A DNA stretch of 64,000 nucleotides from Nitrospirota bacterium (GTDB lineage Bacteria; Nitrospirota; Nitrospiria; Nitrospirales; Nitrospiraceae), in assembly GCA_018971525.1 (NCBI GenBank), contig JAGXAR010000007.1, forward strand, positions 27,768 through 91,767. Direction: 5' to 3'. Shown here one piece after another: positions 9,036 to 18,258 of this stretch. Made by a program: the position numbers and the translations under genes. Position 1 is the stretch's first letter, and every line of letters begins with the position of its first letter. The notes under the pieces were generated by a model, which worked only from the letters and a program-made list of their open reading frames with translations, was not told the origin of the DNA and searched no databases.

Positions 9036-10361
9036 CTATCGGAGCGCTAACGCATCGGCGCAACGGTTGCCACTGACAATGGCGCTCTCGAGGTTGGGAG
9101 GCCATCCTGTATCGGTCCAGGCTCCCGCCACGAGCAGGTTGGCAATCGGGCTGCGTTGGATGGGCCGATGCAATTTGGTTCCAGGACTGAGTGAGAGGAT
9201 GGCGTTGGGAATCGTGCGACGGTGGCTCGATGCGATCGCGCTCCCGAGGCGGAGGAGCCCCATCGATCTGAGCAGGTCAGGGATAAGGGTCTCAAGGTTT
9301 GAGTCCGGTCGAGCCTGCACGAACTGACTGTCGGTTGTGATGAGAGAGAATCCGGTACGATCAGGCGTTGCCGCTGTGGCGAGTACCGAGTGAAATGCTG
9401 TGCCACCCAACAGGACGAGGCGAGGCGTGGCACAGGGTTGCTCGGCCTGCACGTGGAGGATTGTGCTGTCGACTGATCGCAATTCCGCGAGTTGTTGAAA
9501 ATAGGCGTAGCGGGTCAGCCATCGCTCTGGAAGTAAGGGCGTGAGTTGCTGCGGGGGCAGGGCTGCTATGTACCAATCGGCCTGCAGTAGGGAGCCATCC
9601 CGCAGCAGGACGCCCGAGATGTGATCTCGTTCATAACGGAGCTGTGCGGCTTCAGTATTGCCGATGATGGTGGCCCCAACCTCGGTCAGTGTTTCGGCGA
9701 TTGGCTGCACGAGACAGGTTTGAAGCGAGCCCTGACTAACCGAGATGCGGCTATCCAAACGAGCGCTCAGGAACGATGGTCGCATCGATGTGACGAAGGC
9801 ATCGGCAGACATCGTGGAGAGATCATTGCCGGTCAGCCATCGCGCGAGTGGATTCCAGACCATTTGCCTTGTCTTAGCTCCTTGCCCGATCGAGGTAAGC
9901 CACTCATCGGCGGTGCGCTGCTCCAGATCGGCAGGCAGCCCCTCATCGCCCTCCCAGAGCCGTTCCAACCATGATGCCAATCGCCATCGCTCGTTCCAGG
10001 GGAGGCCGGCAAATCTCAGGAGGTTCACCCAGGTATGAAGGGGGGCGGGGAACCAGGCACGCGGGTAACGGATGAGCGAGCTATCATGCAGACGAAATTC
10101 TAAAGGGATGTCGATCAGTTCCAGCTGCTCTGGATCGCCATGGAGGGAGCGCAGTAAGGCTTGCGTCGCGTGATGGCAACCGAGGACGGTGAAGGGCTCA
10201 GGGCCGTCGTGAGGATGATCGCCAGTGAGGGCGCCTCCCGGTATGGGGTGACGATCGATGATCGTGACTCGATAGCCATGACGGGTGAGTTGGTAGGCGG
10301 TGGTGAGACCGGCGGGGCCTCCACCAAGAATCGCGACGGACTGAGCGGTGGTGGACGTCAC
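9036..10361 (-). CDS. hpnE: Hydroxysqualene dehydroxylase HpnE-like FAD amine oxidase
   Basis: In the HpnCDE route HpnE reduces hydroxysqualene to squalene, precursor of hopanoids. This 441-residue protein has the FAD-binding motif GGGPAGLTTAYQLTRHG at residues 13-29 and an ending with GAWTDTGWPPNLESAIVSGNRCADAL, typical of the phytoene desaturase/amine-oxidase family. The assignment to HpnE rather than a carotenoid desaturase rests on the 4-nt overlap with an HpnD-like synthase. No hpnC or squalene-hopene cyclase is present in the window, so the rest of the pathway must lie elsewhere. Confidence 0.8.
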   Translation of the reverse strand: MTSTTAQSVAILGGGPAGLTTAYQLTRHGYRVTIIDRHPIPGGALTGDHPHDGPEPFTVLGCHHATQALLRSLHGDPEQLELIDIPLEFRLHDSSLIRYPRAWFPAPLHTWVNLLRFAGLPWNERWRLASWLERLWEGDEGLPADLEQRTADEWLTSIGQGAKTRQMVWNPLARWLTGNDLSTMSADAFVTSMRPSFLSARLDSRISVSQGSLQTCLVQPIAETLTEVGATIIGNTEAAQLRYERDHISGVLLRDGSLLQADWYIAALPPQQLTPLLPERWLTRYAYFQQLAELRSVDSTILHVQAEQPCATPRLVLLGGTAFHSVLATAATPDRTGFSLITTDSQFVQARPDSNLETLIPDLLRSMGLLRLGSAIASSHRRTIPNAILSLSPGTKLHRPIQRSPIANLLVAGAWTDTGWPPNLESAIVSGNRCADALALR

Positions 10362-11254
10362 GAGAATCGGGAGCCAAGCCAGACTCCGGCGGCCACGGCC
10401 AGTCGATGACTCGTTGAGAGCCGGGCCCGAGGGCCGAATATCTGATGTCCCGGCTCCTCGAGCTTCTTCAAAATACGGAAATACACGGCGCGCATGATTT
10501 CAGAGACAGTCAGTGCCCGCCGGTCGCGTGCCGGTAGGGCCTCGAACGCCGCCTGTGCTTTTGCATAGTACTCATGGGCCTTCGCGGTTTCGAAGTGGAG
10601 CAATTTGCGGAGGTCTGGGCTCTCCTGCCGCTGGAGAATTGCCTGTTCGGTACAGCCGAATTTCATGAGATCGTCTTGCGGCAGATAGATGCGGCCTTGG
10701 GCCGCGTCTGTCCCGATGTCCCGTAGAATGTTCGTCAGTTGGAACGCCATCCCGAGATCGACGGCATAGTCCTGTGCCCGTGCCGATGTGGGTCCGAAGA
10801 TATGGAGGCAGATCAGTCCCACCACCGACGCGACACGATAACAGTAGAGCGAGAGGTCTTGAAACGAGGCGTACCGTGACGCCGTGAGGTCCATTTCGAC
10901 CCCTTTAATCAGCTCATCGAAATAGGCCTGTGGGATAGACAGTTGCCTCACATGGTTGGCCAGACTGATGGTCGCCGGGAATGTCGGCGTGCCACGGTAG
11001 GCCGCTTCAAGCTCGGTCCGCCACCGTTGCAGTTCCTCCTGGGGGTTGCTTCCTGCCGGGGGTTCATCGACCGCACTGTCGACTTCCTTGCAGAAGGCAT
11101 AGACCGTGTACATCGCGGCGCGCCGTTTTCTTGGGAGGAAGAGGAAGGAATAATAAAAATTGCTTCCGCTCTTCTTGGTGAGAGCCGTGCAGTAGGCTTG
11201 CGCGTCAGTAGCGGACAGTGAGGTCATCGCGTCAGTGAATAGGTTGTGGTCCAA
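10358..11254 (-). CDS. hpnD: Presqualene diphosphate synthase HpnD-like (squalene/phytoene synthase family)
   Basis: Condenses two farnesyl diphosphates to presqualene diphosphate. Both Asp-rich metal sites are present: D59/D63 in CKEVDSAVDE and D179/D183 in LTNILRDIGTDAAQGRIYLP, with the YCYRVASVVG helix at 138-147. At 298 residues it is the usual size. The first in-frame start overlaps the upstream gene's end by 23 nt; MTSLSAT (ATG at 11227) is an alternative start. It overlaps hpnE by 4 nt. A phytoene synthase activity cannot be excluded from sequence alone. Confidence 0.85.
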   Translation of the reverse strand: MDHNLFTDAMTSLSATDAQAYCTALTKKSGSNFYYSFLFLPRKRRAAMYTVYAFCKEVDSAVDEPPAGSNPQEELQRWRTELEAAYRGTPTFPATISLANHVRQLSIPQAYFDELIKGVEMDLTASRYASFQDLSLYCYRVASVVGLICLHIFGPTSARAQDYAVDLGMAFQLTNILRDIGTDAAQGRIYLPQDDLMKFGCTEQAILQRQESPDLRKLLHFETAKAHEYYAKAQAAFEALPARDRRALTVSEIMRAVYFRILKKLEEPGHQIFGPRARLSTSHRLAVAAGVWLGSRFS

Positions 11255-12119
11255 GGCGGCAGGCCATGGATTCGTGAATGTGGTCGTAGTTTGACGGGTG
11301 CAGGATGGCCGCCAGGAGTTCGATGCCGTCGATCAGGCGAGGGCCTGGCCGGCTGAAATAGGAGGAGGCGTCGACCAGGAAGGTGTGCTGCATCAGGTGG
11401 AACAGTTCTGTCTGCGTCCGTTCCACAGAAAAACCACACGGCATCACCACGAGGACGTCAGGAGCCGCGGCGAAGACCTCGTCCCACGTCACAACCCGCG
11501 AGGGGGTACCAGGCTGCGCGAGGACATCCTGGCCGCCGGCGTACTGGACCATCTCAGGAACCCAATGACCCGCGGCATAGAGTGGAGAGAGCCATTCGAT
11601 ACAGGCCACGCGGGGGCGATGTGAGATGCCCTGGATGCGAGTGTGAACAGCCTCGAGTCGGTGATGCAACTGTGCGGCGAGACGATGGCCCTCCGCCGAC
11701 CGACCGGCGGCATCGCCGATCCGTACGACATCGTGGATCACATCTTGGACCGTACTGGGATTCAATGTGAGGACCGTCGGTTGATGGGGGAGGGAGGAAA
11801 GGGCGTCGTGCAGTTGGTCCGGCGTGACGGCACAGACGTGGCAGAGGTTTTGGGACAGCACCAAATCGGGGCGCGCTTGTCGCAAGAGATTGTCTTTCAG
11901 CCGATAGAGCTGTTTCCCAGACGCCGCTAGCTGACGGACTTGTTGGTCGATGTCAGTGCTGGCCAGTCCATGAGGAGGGATCACCGGTTCAACCATGATG
12001 GGCACGCTCCTGACCGATGGCGGATAGTCGCACTCGTGACTGATCCCGACCAACTCATCGCTCAGGCCGAGCAAGGCAATTACTTCGGTCGCACTGGGGA
12101 GCAGAGAGCAGATTCTCAT
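11232..12119 (-). CDS. Cobalamin-binding protein, BtuF-like, without signal peptide
   Basis: Resembles the periplasmic-binding fold of BtuF: N-terminal MRICSLLPSATEVIALLGL, then SHECDYPP, LVLSQNLCHVCAV and a C-terminal SRPGPRLIDGIE block, all common in annotated cobalamin-binding proteins. At 295 residues it is slightly longer than E. coli BtuF and starts directly with the first beta strand, so no export signal is visible. Such leaderless versions are common and may act in the cytoplasm. No BtuC/BtuD genes adjoin. A B12-dependent ribonucleotide reductase gene lies 1.7 kb upstream on the same strand. Confidence 0.75.
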   Translation of the reverse strand: MRICSLLPSATEVIALLGLSDELVGISHECDYPPSVRSVPIMVEPVIPPHGLASTDIDQQVRQLAASGKQLYRLKDNLLRQARPDLVLSQNLCHVCAVTPDQLHDALSSLPHQPTVLTLNPSTVQDVIHDVVRIGDAAGRSAEGHRLAAQLHHRLEAVHTRIQGISHRPRVACIEWLSPLYAAGHWVPEMVQYAGGQDVLAQPGTPSRVVTWDEVFAAAPDVLVVMPCGFSVERTQTELFHLMQHTFLVDASSYFSRPGPRLIDGIELLAAILHPSNYDHIHESMACRLGPQPIH

Positions 12120-12131
12120 ATGATTCGGTTC

Positions 12132-12827
12132 TTATGCGGCAGGCCACAAGCGTTCGCGGAGTTCGCTGAGGCGAACCTGGGAAAGGCTCTGGGCGACCGC
12201 ATGGGCTTCATGCAGATCTTGGGTCGTGTGTGTGTTTGCCACAGCTAGGACTTTCATCCCGGCGGTTTTCGCGGCGCGAATGCCCGGGATCGAATCCTCA
12301 ATAACCAGGCAGGATCCGGCGGTGATAGGCTGATCCAGGCGTTGTCGATTCAACGTGTCGAGGGCATGGAGAAAGGGTTGGGGATCGGGCTTTCCTCTGG
12401 TCACGTCTTCTGCGGCGGTGATGTGGAGAAATTCTTTTCGGAGCCCAGCCTGTTCAAGGATGAACTCGATTTCATGGCGGAGGGCGCCGGACGCGATGGC
12501 CAAGGGGTATGTCGCGGCCGCCTCGTGCACCAACTCGCGCACACCGGGGAAAATGACCAGATGATCCTTGACCGACTCCAGATAGGCATGCGCTTTCCGC
12601 TGCATCAGCTGCGCGAGTGCCGGGGGGTCGGTGGGGCGCTGGTACTCAGTCAGCGCCGCGATGAAGCAGCCTCGATCGTCATAGCCAAGGTAGTTGGCGT
12701 AGTAGTCGGGTTCAGTCAGGCTGATGCCGATTTCAGCCAATGTCTGGCGGAAACCAGCGAAATGGAGGGGCTCGGTGTCCGCGATTACCCCGTCAAAGTC
12801 AAAGATGATCGCTGAGAGTGTGTCCAT
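12132..12827 (-). CDS. HAD-superfamily hydrolase, beta-phosphoglucomutase/phosphatase type
   Basis: A 231-residue HAD enzyme of subclass I. Motif I is FDFDGVIADTEP with the nucleophile D10 and general acid D12; motif II is the Ser of AIASGALRHE; the Lys motif is in GKPDPQPFLHAL; motif III is LVIEDSIPGIRAAKTAGM. The helical cap between residues ~15 and 90 fits beta-phosphoglucomutase-like phosphatases. The substrate cannot be deduced. It ends 12 nt before the BtuF-like gene on the same strand, so co-transcription is likely. Confidence 0.9.
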   Translation of the reverse strand: MDTLSAIIFDFDGVIADTEPLHFAGFRQTLAEIGISLTEPDYYANYLGYDDRGCFIAALTEYQRPTDPPALAQLMQRKAHAYLESVKDHLVIFPGVRELVHEAAATYPLAIASGALRHEIEFILEQAGLRKEFLHITAAEDVTRGKPDPQPFLHALDTLNRQRLDQPITAGSCLVIEDSIPGIRAAKTAGMKVLAVANTHTTQDLHEAHAVAQSLSQVRLSELRERLWPAA

Positions 12828-12958
12828 GGGGATCGTATCGATAATGTGGGCATGACTACGAGATGTAAAGCGAGCGAATTATAGCACAGGAACTCCGCTT
12901 GAGCAGGCGAGAATCTGTGCCGGTCAGCTGGCCACTCGCGTGAGAGAAAATGGGACGG

Positions 12959-13699
12959 TCAGAACTTCAAGCGAAGACGTTTCTCCGATACCCAACCCTT
13001 TGCACCTTCGTCGGTGCGCACCAAATACATCCAGTTGCCCGCCTGTAGATCCCCGTCCAGGACGGTCAGTGTGACCCCTGGACGAACGATTGGCCCGGGC
13101 TTGCTGCTCGATGAATCTGCGAACAACGGAATGCTTCCGCCTGGAGCCGTTTCGTCTACCGTGACGGTCACTTTCTGCCCTTCGCTGAACATCGGGGTGA
13201 GCGGAAGTGCGACTGGTGCAGCGGGCCTTGCTGCCGTTTGGGGTGGTGGAACGACTGCTGGGGCCGCAGGGACGACGGCGTTGGTGGGAGAGGTTGCTGG
13301 AGCCAAGGGGGCTGAGGCCTCGTCGCTTGGACTTGGAGCGGACTGTGGCGCGGGTTCAGGCGGAGACACGGGTGCCGGAGCCACCGGCTTGGGTTTCATG
13401 GCCATCGGCGGTGGAGTGCTCTCACCCAGGTAGGGGCTCAGCCATTCTGTCAGCTTCTCCGGTTCCATGGTGGAGACATAGGTTATGCCGCCGACAAGAG
13501 CCAGGAGAAGTATCCAGAGGATCGGACGTCCCCCACCTGATTTCTTGCGGGGGTTCAGCGGGCCCGTTGCTTTCGTGGCGGTCGTCTGATCGAGTTCCTC
13601 TTCCGTGAATTCCAAATCCGGTTCTGGTTGACGGGCGAAGAGGAGAGTCCAATTAAAAGGATTCCCGACTGAAGTCAGGTTCCCAACGAGCGCAGCCAT
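12959..13699 (-). CDS. Single-pass membrane protein with Pro/Ala-rich linker and SH3-like domain
   Basis: Starting from the ATG at 13699, which follows GGAGGTGCTCG, it has 246 residues; the frame stays open further upstream but into the end of nrdJ. It has a polar cytoplasmic N-terminus, one membrane segment (about ILWILLLALVGGITYV), a ~90-residue Pro/Ala-rich linker and a C-terminal ~70-residue domain whose pattern (VRPGVTLTVLDGDLQAGNWMYLV ... GWVSEKRLRLKF, glycines and aromatics at intervals) fits a bacterial SH3 domain. SH3 domains of this sort often bind cell-wall peptides; here the role is unknown. Confidence 0.75.
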   Translation of the reverse strand: MAALVGNLTSVGNPFNWTLLFARQPEPDLEFTEEELDQTTATKATGPLNPRKKSGGGRPILWILLLALVGGITYVSTMEPEKLTEWLSPYLGESTPPPMAMKPKPVAPAPVSPPEPAPQSAPSPSDEASAPLAPATSPTNAVVPAAPAVVPPPQTAARPAAPVALPLTPMFSEGQKVTVTVDETAPGGSIPLFADSSSSKPGPIVRPGVTLTVLDGDLQAGNWMYLVRTDEGAKGWVSEKRLRLKF

Positions 13700-13815
13700 C
13701 GAGCACCTCCCTACTGAGCGATTCAATCCCACGTGGGCTAATCTGTGAAAATACTTACCACCATCGCCGAGTAGTGTCAATTTTGTTGAGGAAGTGCGCG
13801 GACGAGCGGCGAGGT

Positions 13816-15588
13816 TCAGCAGGGATGCGAGGGGCTGCAGGAAAAGACTTGTTGCTCCCGACTGCCCGTTCGATAGACGGTGAGGCCTTTGCATCCGAGT
13901 CGGTATGCGAGCAGAAAGGCCGCGGCCACCTCGGCTTTGGTCGCCGTGGCCGGCAAATTGATGGTTTTCGAGACTCCGCTGTCGCTATATCGCTGAAACA
14001 CGGCTTGCATGCGCACATGATGTTCCGGTGAGACATCATGCGCCGTGACAAACAGTCGGCGGAGCTCTTCGGGGATATGGGGCAGATGTTGAATGGAAGG
14101 ATGAGCCGCGAGGTCTGGCTGGAGTGAGTCGAGATCGAGCCCGAGTGCGCGTGCGCGGCGGGCGAAGGCTGGATGAAGCGAGGTGAGCACGACGCCGTCC
14201 ATGACGCGGCGGACTTCCTGTACGCTGTATAACGGTTCAATGCCGGGCGAGCAGTCGGCGATGAGGCTGATGCTGCCAGTCGGTGCAATAGTGGTCACGG
14301 TCGCGTTTCGATGCCGCTGGTGAAGTGTCGGGAGCCGGCTGCCACGATAGGCAGGAAAGACTCCACGTTCGGCGGCGAGCCCTGTCGACGCGAGATGGGC
14401 CCGAGATTGGAAGAACTCCATCAGACTTGTAGCCGTTTGGAGCGCGGCTTCGGAGTCGTAGGGGATATTGAGGGCGATCAATAAGTCGGCAAAGCCCATG
14501 ATGCCGAGGCCGATTTTCCTCGTTTGTTTCGTCATGCGGTCGATTTGAGGAAGCGGGAAGCGGTTGCGATCGATCACATTGTCGAGGAAGCGAACGGCGA
14601 GGGGAATGGTTTCTGCCAATCGGACGAAGTCGATGGCGGGTCGTGCATCCGGTTGTGTGACGAAGTGGGCTACGTTGATGGAGCCGAGGGTACAGGATTC
14701 ATAGGCGAGAAGCGGTTGTTCGCCGCAAGGGTTGGTCGATTCGATGGTACCGAGGCGAGGGGTGGGATTGGCCCGATTGATCGTGTCTAGAAAGATCAGG
14801 CCTGGTTCGCCGCTCTTCCAAGCGGCTTCGACGAGTCGATCGAACACGAGCTGTGACGGGAGTCTCCTGGTCGGTTTGTTGGTATGGGGGTTGATCAGGG
14901 CATAGGTGCGACGGTGTGCAAGGGACTGCATGAACGAATCGGTGATGCCGACGGAGAGATTGAAATTCGTCATCTCGGTCGGCGTCTGTTTGACGGCTAT
15001 GAAGTCGAGAATGTCCGGGTGGTCGATACGGAGGATGCCCATATTCGCGCCGCGCCTGGTCCCGCCTTGTTTGATGACGTCCGTCGAGAGGTTGAACAGG
15101 CGCATGAAGGAAATCGGTCCGGAGGCCACGCCGCTCGACGACGCAACCCGATCATTGTGAGGGCGCACGTGACTAAACGAGAATCCCGTGCCGCCGCCCG
15201 ATTGGTGGATCAGCGCCTGATGTTTCAGGCTGTCATAAATGGAGGCCAGGGAGTCTTCAACCGGGAGGACGAAACAGGCGGAGAGTTGCTGGAGGCGTCG
15301 TCCGGCATTCATGAGCGTGGGAGAATTGGGAAGAAAATCGAACCGGGCCATGCAGTCATACCAGCGTTGGGCCGCGTGGGGCAGCCGGCTGGCGTTAGGG
15401 TAGAGTCGTTCAGCTTGTGCGATGTCGGTCGCGACACGCCAGAATAGTTGCGCCGGTGTCTCGACGATCGTACCCGTAGCGTTCTTGGCCAGATAGCGCC
15501 CTCCGAGGACGATTTTGGCATGGGCTGAAAGTCGAAGTCGTGGAGATTGCGGGGGGCGCGAGGACGTGCCTGTCTTCTTGACGGACAT
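13816..15588 (-). CDS. nrdJ: Adenosylcobalamin-dependent (class II) ribonucleotide reductase
   Basis: Reduces ribonucleotides to deoxyribonucleotides with B12 as radical source, needing no oxygen. The 590-residue protein carries the RNR landmarks in order: LPNSPTLMNAG, the redox cysteine in LSACFVLPVEDS, SGGGTGFSFS, the NPCGEQPLLAYESCTLGS active-site stretch with Cys and Glu, MGFADLL, and TVTTIAPTGSISLIADCSPGIEP. It ends with CKGLTVYRTGSREQQVF, typical of class II enzymes. It is shorter than many NrdJ proteins and lacks an ATP cone at its N-terminus. The 110-nt divergent gap to yjbQ should contain both promoters. Confidence 0.95.
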   Translation of the reverse strand: MSVKKTGTSSRPPQSPRLRLSAHAKIVLGGRYLAKNATGTIVETPAQLFWRVATDIAQAERLYPNASRLPHAAQRWYDCMARFDFLPNSPTLMNAGRRLQQLSACFVLPVEDSLASIYDSLKHQALIHQSGGGTGFSFSHVRPHNDRVASSSGVASGPISFMRLFNLSTDVIKQGGTRRGANMGILRIDHPDILDFIAVKQTPTEMTNFNLSVGITDSFMQSLAHRRTYALINPHTNKPTRRLPSQLVFDRLVEAAWKSGEPGLIFLDTINRANPTPRLGTIESTNPCGEQPLLAYESCTLGSINVAHFVTQPDARPAIDFVRLAETIPLAVRFLDNVIDRNRFPLPQIDRMTKQTRKIGLGIMGFADLLIALNIPYDSEAALQTATSLMEFFQSRAHLASTGLAAERGVFPAYRGSRLPTLHQRHRNATVTTIAPTGSISLIADCSPGIEPLYSVQEVRRVMDGVVLTSLHPAFARRARALGLDLDSLQPDLAAHPSIQHLPHIPEELRRLFVTAHDVSPEHHVRMQAVFQRYSDSGVSKTINLPATATKAEVAAAFLLAYRLGCKGLTVYRTGSREQQVFSCSPSHPC

Positions 15589-15698
15589 GGCACTATTATA
15601 CCGGCATCGGCCCGATTGATCGATGGTGTGTGGAGTTTTGTCATGCTTGCATCTTGAGTGTCCAGTTCGGCAGAATGATCGCCCACTGACCGACGACC

Positions 15699-16112
15699 AT
15701 GAAATCCTATCGCGAAGAGCTCTGGTTCGAGACGACGACGCGGCGCGCTTACCTCAACATCACGCAACAGGTTGAGGCGGCGGTCAGGAAGAGCGGCATC
15801 CAAGAGGGGCTCGTCCTGGTCAATGCCATGCATATCACGGCCAGCGTCTATATTAATGATGACGAACCTGGCTTACTCAAGGACTATGACCGATTCTTAG
15901 AAACGCTTGTTCCTCAGGGGACGACCTATCGGCACAACGAGACCGGAGAAGATAACGGCGACGCCCACATCAAGCGCCAGCTGATGGGGCGAGAAGTCGT
16001 CGTCGCGATTACCGAAGGGCGATTGGACTTCGGCCCGTGGGAACAGATTTTTTACGGGGAGTTCGACGGGCTGAGAAAGAAACGCGTGTTGGTCAAGGTG
16101 ATCGGAGCGTGA
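15699..16112 (+). CDS. YjbQ/UPF0047 family protein
   Basis: The 137 residues cover the whole UPF0047 fold: [31 protein letters not shown], the paired [13 protein letters not shown] and the C-terminal [18 protein letters not shown]. The conserved histidines and acids (H and D of GDAHIK, E of YGEFDG) suggest a small-molecule or metal site; members have been linked to thiamine phosphate synthase side activity, but the true reaction is unclear. It is transcribed divergently from nrdJ. Confidence 0.88.
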   Translation: MKSYREELWFETTTRRAYLNITQQVEAAVRKSGIQEGLVLVNAMHITASVYINDDEPGLLKDYDRFLETLVPQGTTYRHNETGEDNGDAHIKRQLMGREVVVAITEGRLDFGPWEQIFYGEFDGLRKKRVLVKVIGA

Positions 16113-16239
16113 GCATGATGTCATCCAATCGGTGGCCCGGACCCTGTGGGAATAAACTGTTGGAGCGCTTGCTACCACAGGGAAAGTTTGGCAACATGGA
16201 TGCCAGTGATGCACGGTTGTGCGGTAGGAGTGTGTCTAT

Positions 16240-17253
16240 ATGTTGAGTTGGTCTCGTCCTGACCCTCTCACCAGAGATCTCGTTCACTTGATCAATGCCC
16301 GACGTCATGACCATGGCGATACGGAAGCGGCGATCGATACGCTGCAAGCTTTCTTGGAGCAAGGACGGGAGTATGATCTCTTAACGGTGCTGGCGGCGCT
16401 GGACGAGGACATGGCGGAATGGCTTTTCGATCTCCTCGCAGAAGCATCCTGCTCAGTGCTCATAGATGGGCAGGCCGATGACAAATTGTCCTATGCCATC
16501 ATGGCGGCCTTGGAACTTCCTCTCCAGGCGAATCTAACCCATCCGCTCAAGCTGAAGATCGACCCGGTCGCGACCGCGGATCTACTGCATCGCCATCTCC
16601 GGCTCTCCGCCGGGACGGTGGTGCGTGTGGAATCTCGTCTGTTGACCGATTCGACGCTGGAGCCACTCAGCCTCCAGGGCTTGAATGACCATTTGAGCAC
16701 GGTCGCGGATTCCCAGCGGGCCACTTCAATTGCCGCTCGGCTCTACCCGCCCGTCGAGAGTACGGCCTTTCTCTTCTTTGAGTTGATCGGTGTGCCGGAT
16801 TCGGGATTGCCCGATTCGCTGGAGGACCGGCATCGCCGGGCTCTCCTTGAAGGCCTCGTGGCGCAATGTCCCGAGTTGGCGTTGGCTCCTGATATGATCG
16901 AAGCACCGGTCTACGCCGCCTATGCTATGTTCGATGCGCAAAATGCCGTGCGACTCCATCGGTTGGCGGATGAGACCGCGGCAGTCTGGCGCGATCTGGA
17001 CCCGCTCGTCCGTGCCCGCACGATCGTGCACCTCCATACGCAATGCGGGAACGGTGTCTATATGCCGGTCTGGACCGATCTGTTTGATCCCGAACTTCCT
17101 GAAGACCACGGTCCCGTGTGGACCTCTCCTGATGTGTGGGTCTTCACGGCCGATTTGCCCATCGAATGGCCTGGAGAAATGCTCACCAATCGGCTACTCG
17201 CCGAGGGGTGCACCAGGTTCGAGAATCACATCGTCGAAACTCCAGAAAACTAA
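16240..17253 (+). CDS. Hypothetical protein, 337 aa
   Basis: I do not recognise a family. It is a soluble, Leu- and Asp-rich, mostly helical protein with no signal peptide or membrane segment. The N-terminal ~90 residues look like an all-helical repeat; the middle contains two SIAARLYPP/FLFFELIGVPD-like hydrophobic strands; the C-terminal part has HTQCGNGVYMPVWTDLFDPE. The start ATG is preceded by GTAGGAG (spacing ~12). It stands alone between yjbQ and a repeat-containing gap. Codon use matches the core genome. Confidence 0.7.
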   Translation: MLSWSRPDPLTRDLVHLINARRHDHGDTEAAIDTLQAFLEQGREYDLLTVLAALDEDMAEWLFDLLAEASCSVLIDGQADDKLSYAIMAALELPLQANLTHPLKLKIDPVATADLLHRHLRLSAGTVVRVESRLLTDSTLEPLSLQGLNDHLSTVADSQRATSIAARLYPPVESTAFLFFELIGVPDSGLPDSLEDRHRRALLEGLVAQCPELALAPDMIEAPVYAAYAMFDAQNAVRLHRLADETAAVWRDLDPLVRARTIVHLHTQCGNGVYMPVWTDLFDPELPEDHGPVWTSPDVWVFTADLPIEWPGEMLTNRLLAEGCTRFENHIVETPEN

Positions 17254-17267
17254 CCATCGCTCTGGTT

Positions 17268-17357
17268 CTTTCAGCTCCCTCCCTCGCGCTCCGCGCGCCC
17301 GTCTCGCCGCGCGACTCCATGATTCCGCGACGAACCGTCATGAATAATGCGGGCTAG
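17268..17357. repeat. Intergenic repeat, family C copy 1
   Basis: GC-rich stretch ending in TCATGAATAATGCGGGCTAG, which matches TCATGAAGAATCCCGGCTAG at about 31197-31216. Upstream parts of both copies share alternating CGCG/CTCG runs. It lies in a 361-nt gap (17254-17614) that otherwise contains no gene I can support; the rest of the gap up to 17614 presumably holds the promoter of the following gene. Confidence 0.45.
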
Positions 17358-17614
17358 GAGCTTGTCCGGCATTGACCTTTCTACTGCGGCGAGCGATGCA
17401 CAGGCATCTGTTTTGTTCTCGGTTAACAAAAATCTTCAACGGATTCCAGCGAATATGTCTCCGGTTTTTCAGGGCCTGCGGTCACGCACCTGCCGGCGCT
17501 CCTTCGTCTCGTGACGAACCGCAATGTCGGACAGACTCCTGGTAGAAACCAGACAATTCGTCGATTTTTTTGACGGCTTATCCTATGCTGGGTCTGGTCA
17601 GATAGGGAGCAATC

Positions 17615-18247
17615 ATGGCCCAGCAGCAGTCTTCGAGCAGTATCGTTGCCAGTGCCATCACCATCCTTGGCCTTGGGCTCGTGTGGGTGACGGTGGCCAC
17701 CAATTTCCCGTCACAAGAAGAGTTCTCTTCGGCTGCGGTTCCTGCTGAGACTCGTCAGTCGGTACGTCTTTCGTCTCCCCTGTCTGCCCCACCCGCGCTG
17801 GATTTAACCATTCCCACCTCTCCTCCGATGGCTTCAGAGGCAGCAACGTCGAGGCCGGACGATGATCGGTCGCGCGACTCAAGTTTTAACGCGCCGGCTG
17901 TGGCGCGGTTGGATCCTCGCACGATGCAGGCTTCCAGTCTGAAATGCGAAGCCGAGATCGAACAATTGTGCCCCGACTCTCCAGACGGTTCTGCCCGCAT
18001 GCGCTGTCTGGAGCAGCGTGCAAGACAACTCCCGCCGCTGTGCCAAGGCCAATTGCACGAGCGGTTTGTGAAGTGGAAGGAAGCTCGAAGCCGCTTGATG
18101 GCGGCGTGTGACGAGGATGCCAAACGGTTCTGCAGAGCGGTCAAACCTGGGCGCGGGCAGATCCTCCAGTGTCTCCAATCGCATGCCCCGGAGGTCTCTG
18201 ATCGATGCTACCAAACCCTTCCGAAGGGCACGCTCTACTTCAAATAG
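17615..18247 (+). CDS. Membrane-anchored or secreted protein with two Cys-rich GLG1-type repeats
   Basis: 210 residues. Residues ~10-30 (IVASAITILGLGLVWVTVAT) form a signal anchor or signal peptide, followed by a ~75-residue Ser/Pro-rich linker. The C-terminal ~100 residues contain six cysteines in two units: KCEAEIEQLCPD...RMRCLEQR...CQGQL and ACDEDAKRFCRAVKPG...ILQCLQSH...RCYQTL. This spacing fits the cysteine-rich GLG1 repeat. The domain probably forms disulfides in the periplasm; the ligand is unknown. It is convergent with the FHA gene 11 nt away. Confidence 0.75.
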   Translation: MAQQQSSSSIVASAITILGLGLVWVTVATNFPSQEEFSSAAVPAETRQSVRLSSPLSAPPALDLTIPTSPPMASEAATSRPDDDRSRDSSFNAPAVARLDPRTMQASSLKCEAEIEQLCPDSPDGSARMRCLEQRARQLPPLCQGQLHERFVKWKEARSRLMAACDEDAKRFCRAVKPGRGQILQCLQSHAPEVSDRCYQTLPKGTLYFK

Positions 18248-18258
18248 GCGGACGGGGG

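Noticed and set aside
9036..10361. Carotenoid desaturase (CrtI) instead of HpnE
   Set aside because: Overlap with an HpnD-like synthase and absence of other carotenoid genes favour HpnE, although the family alone would not decide.
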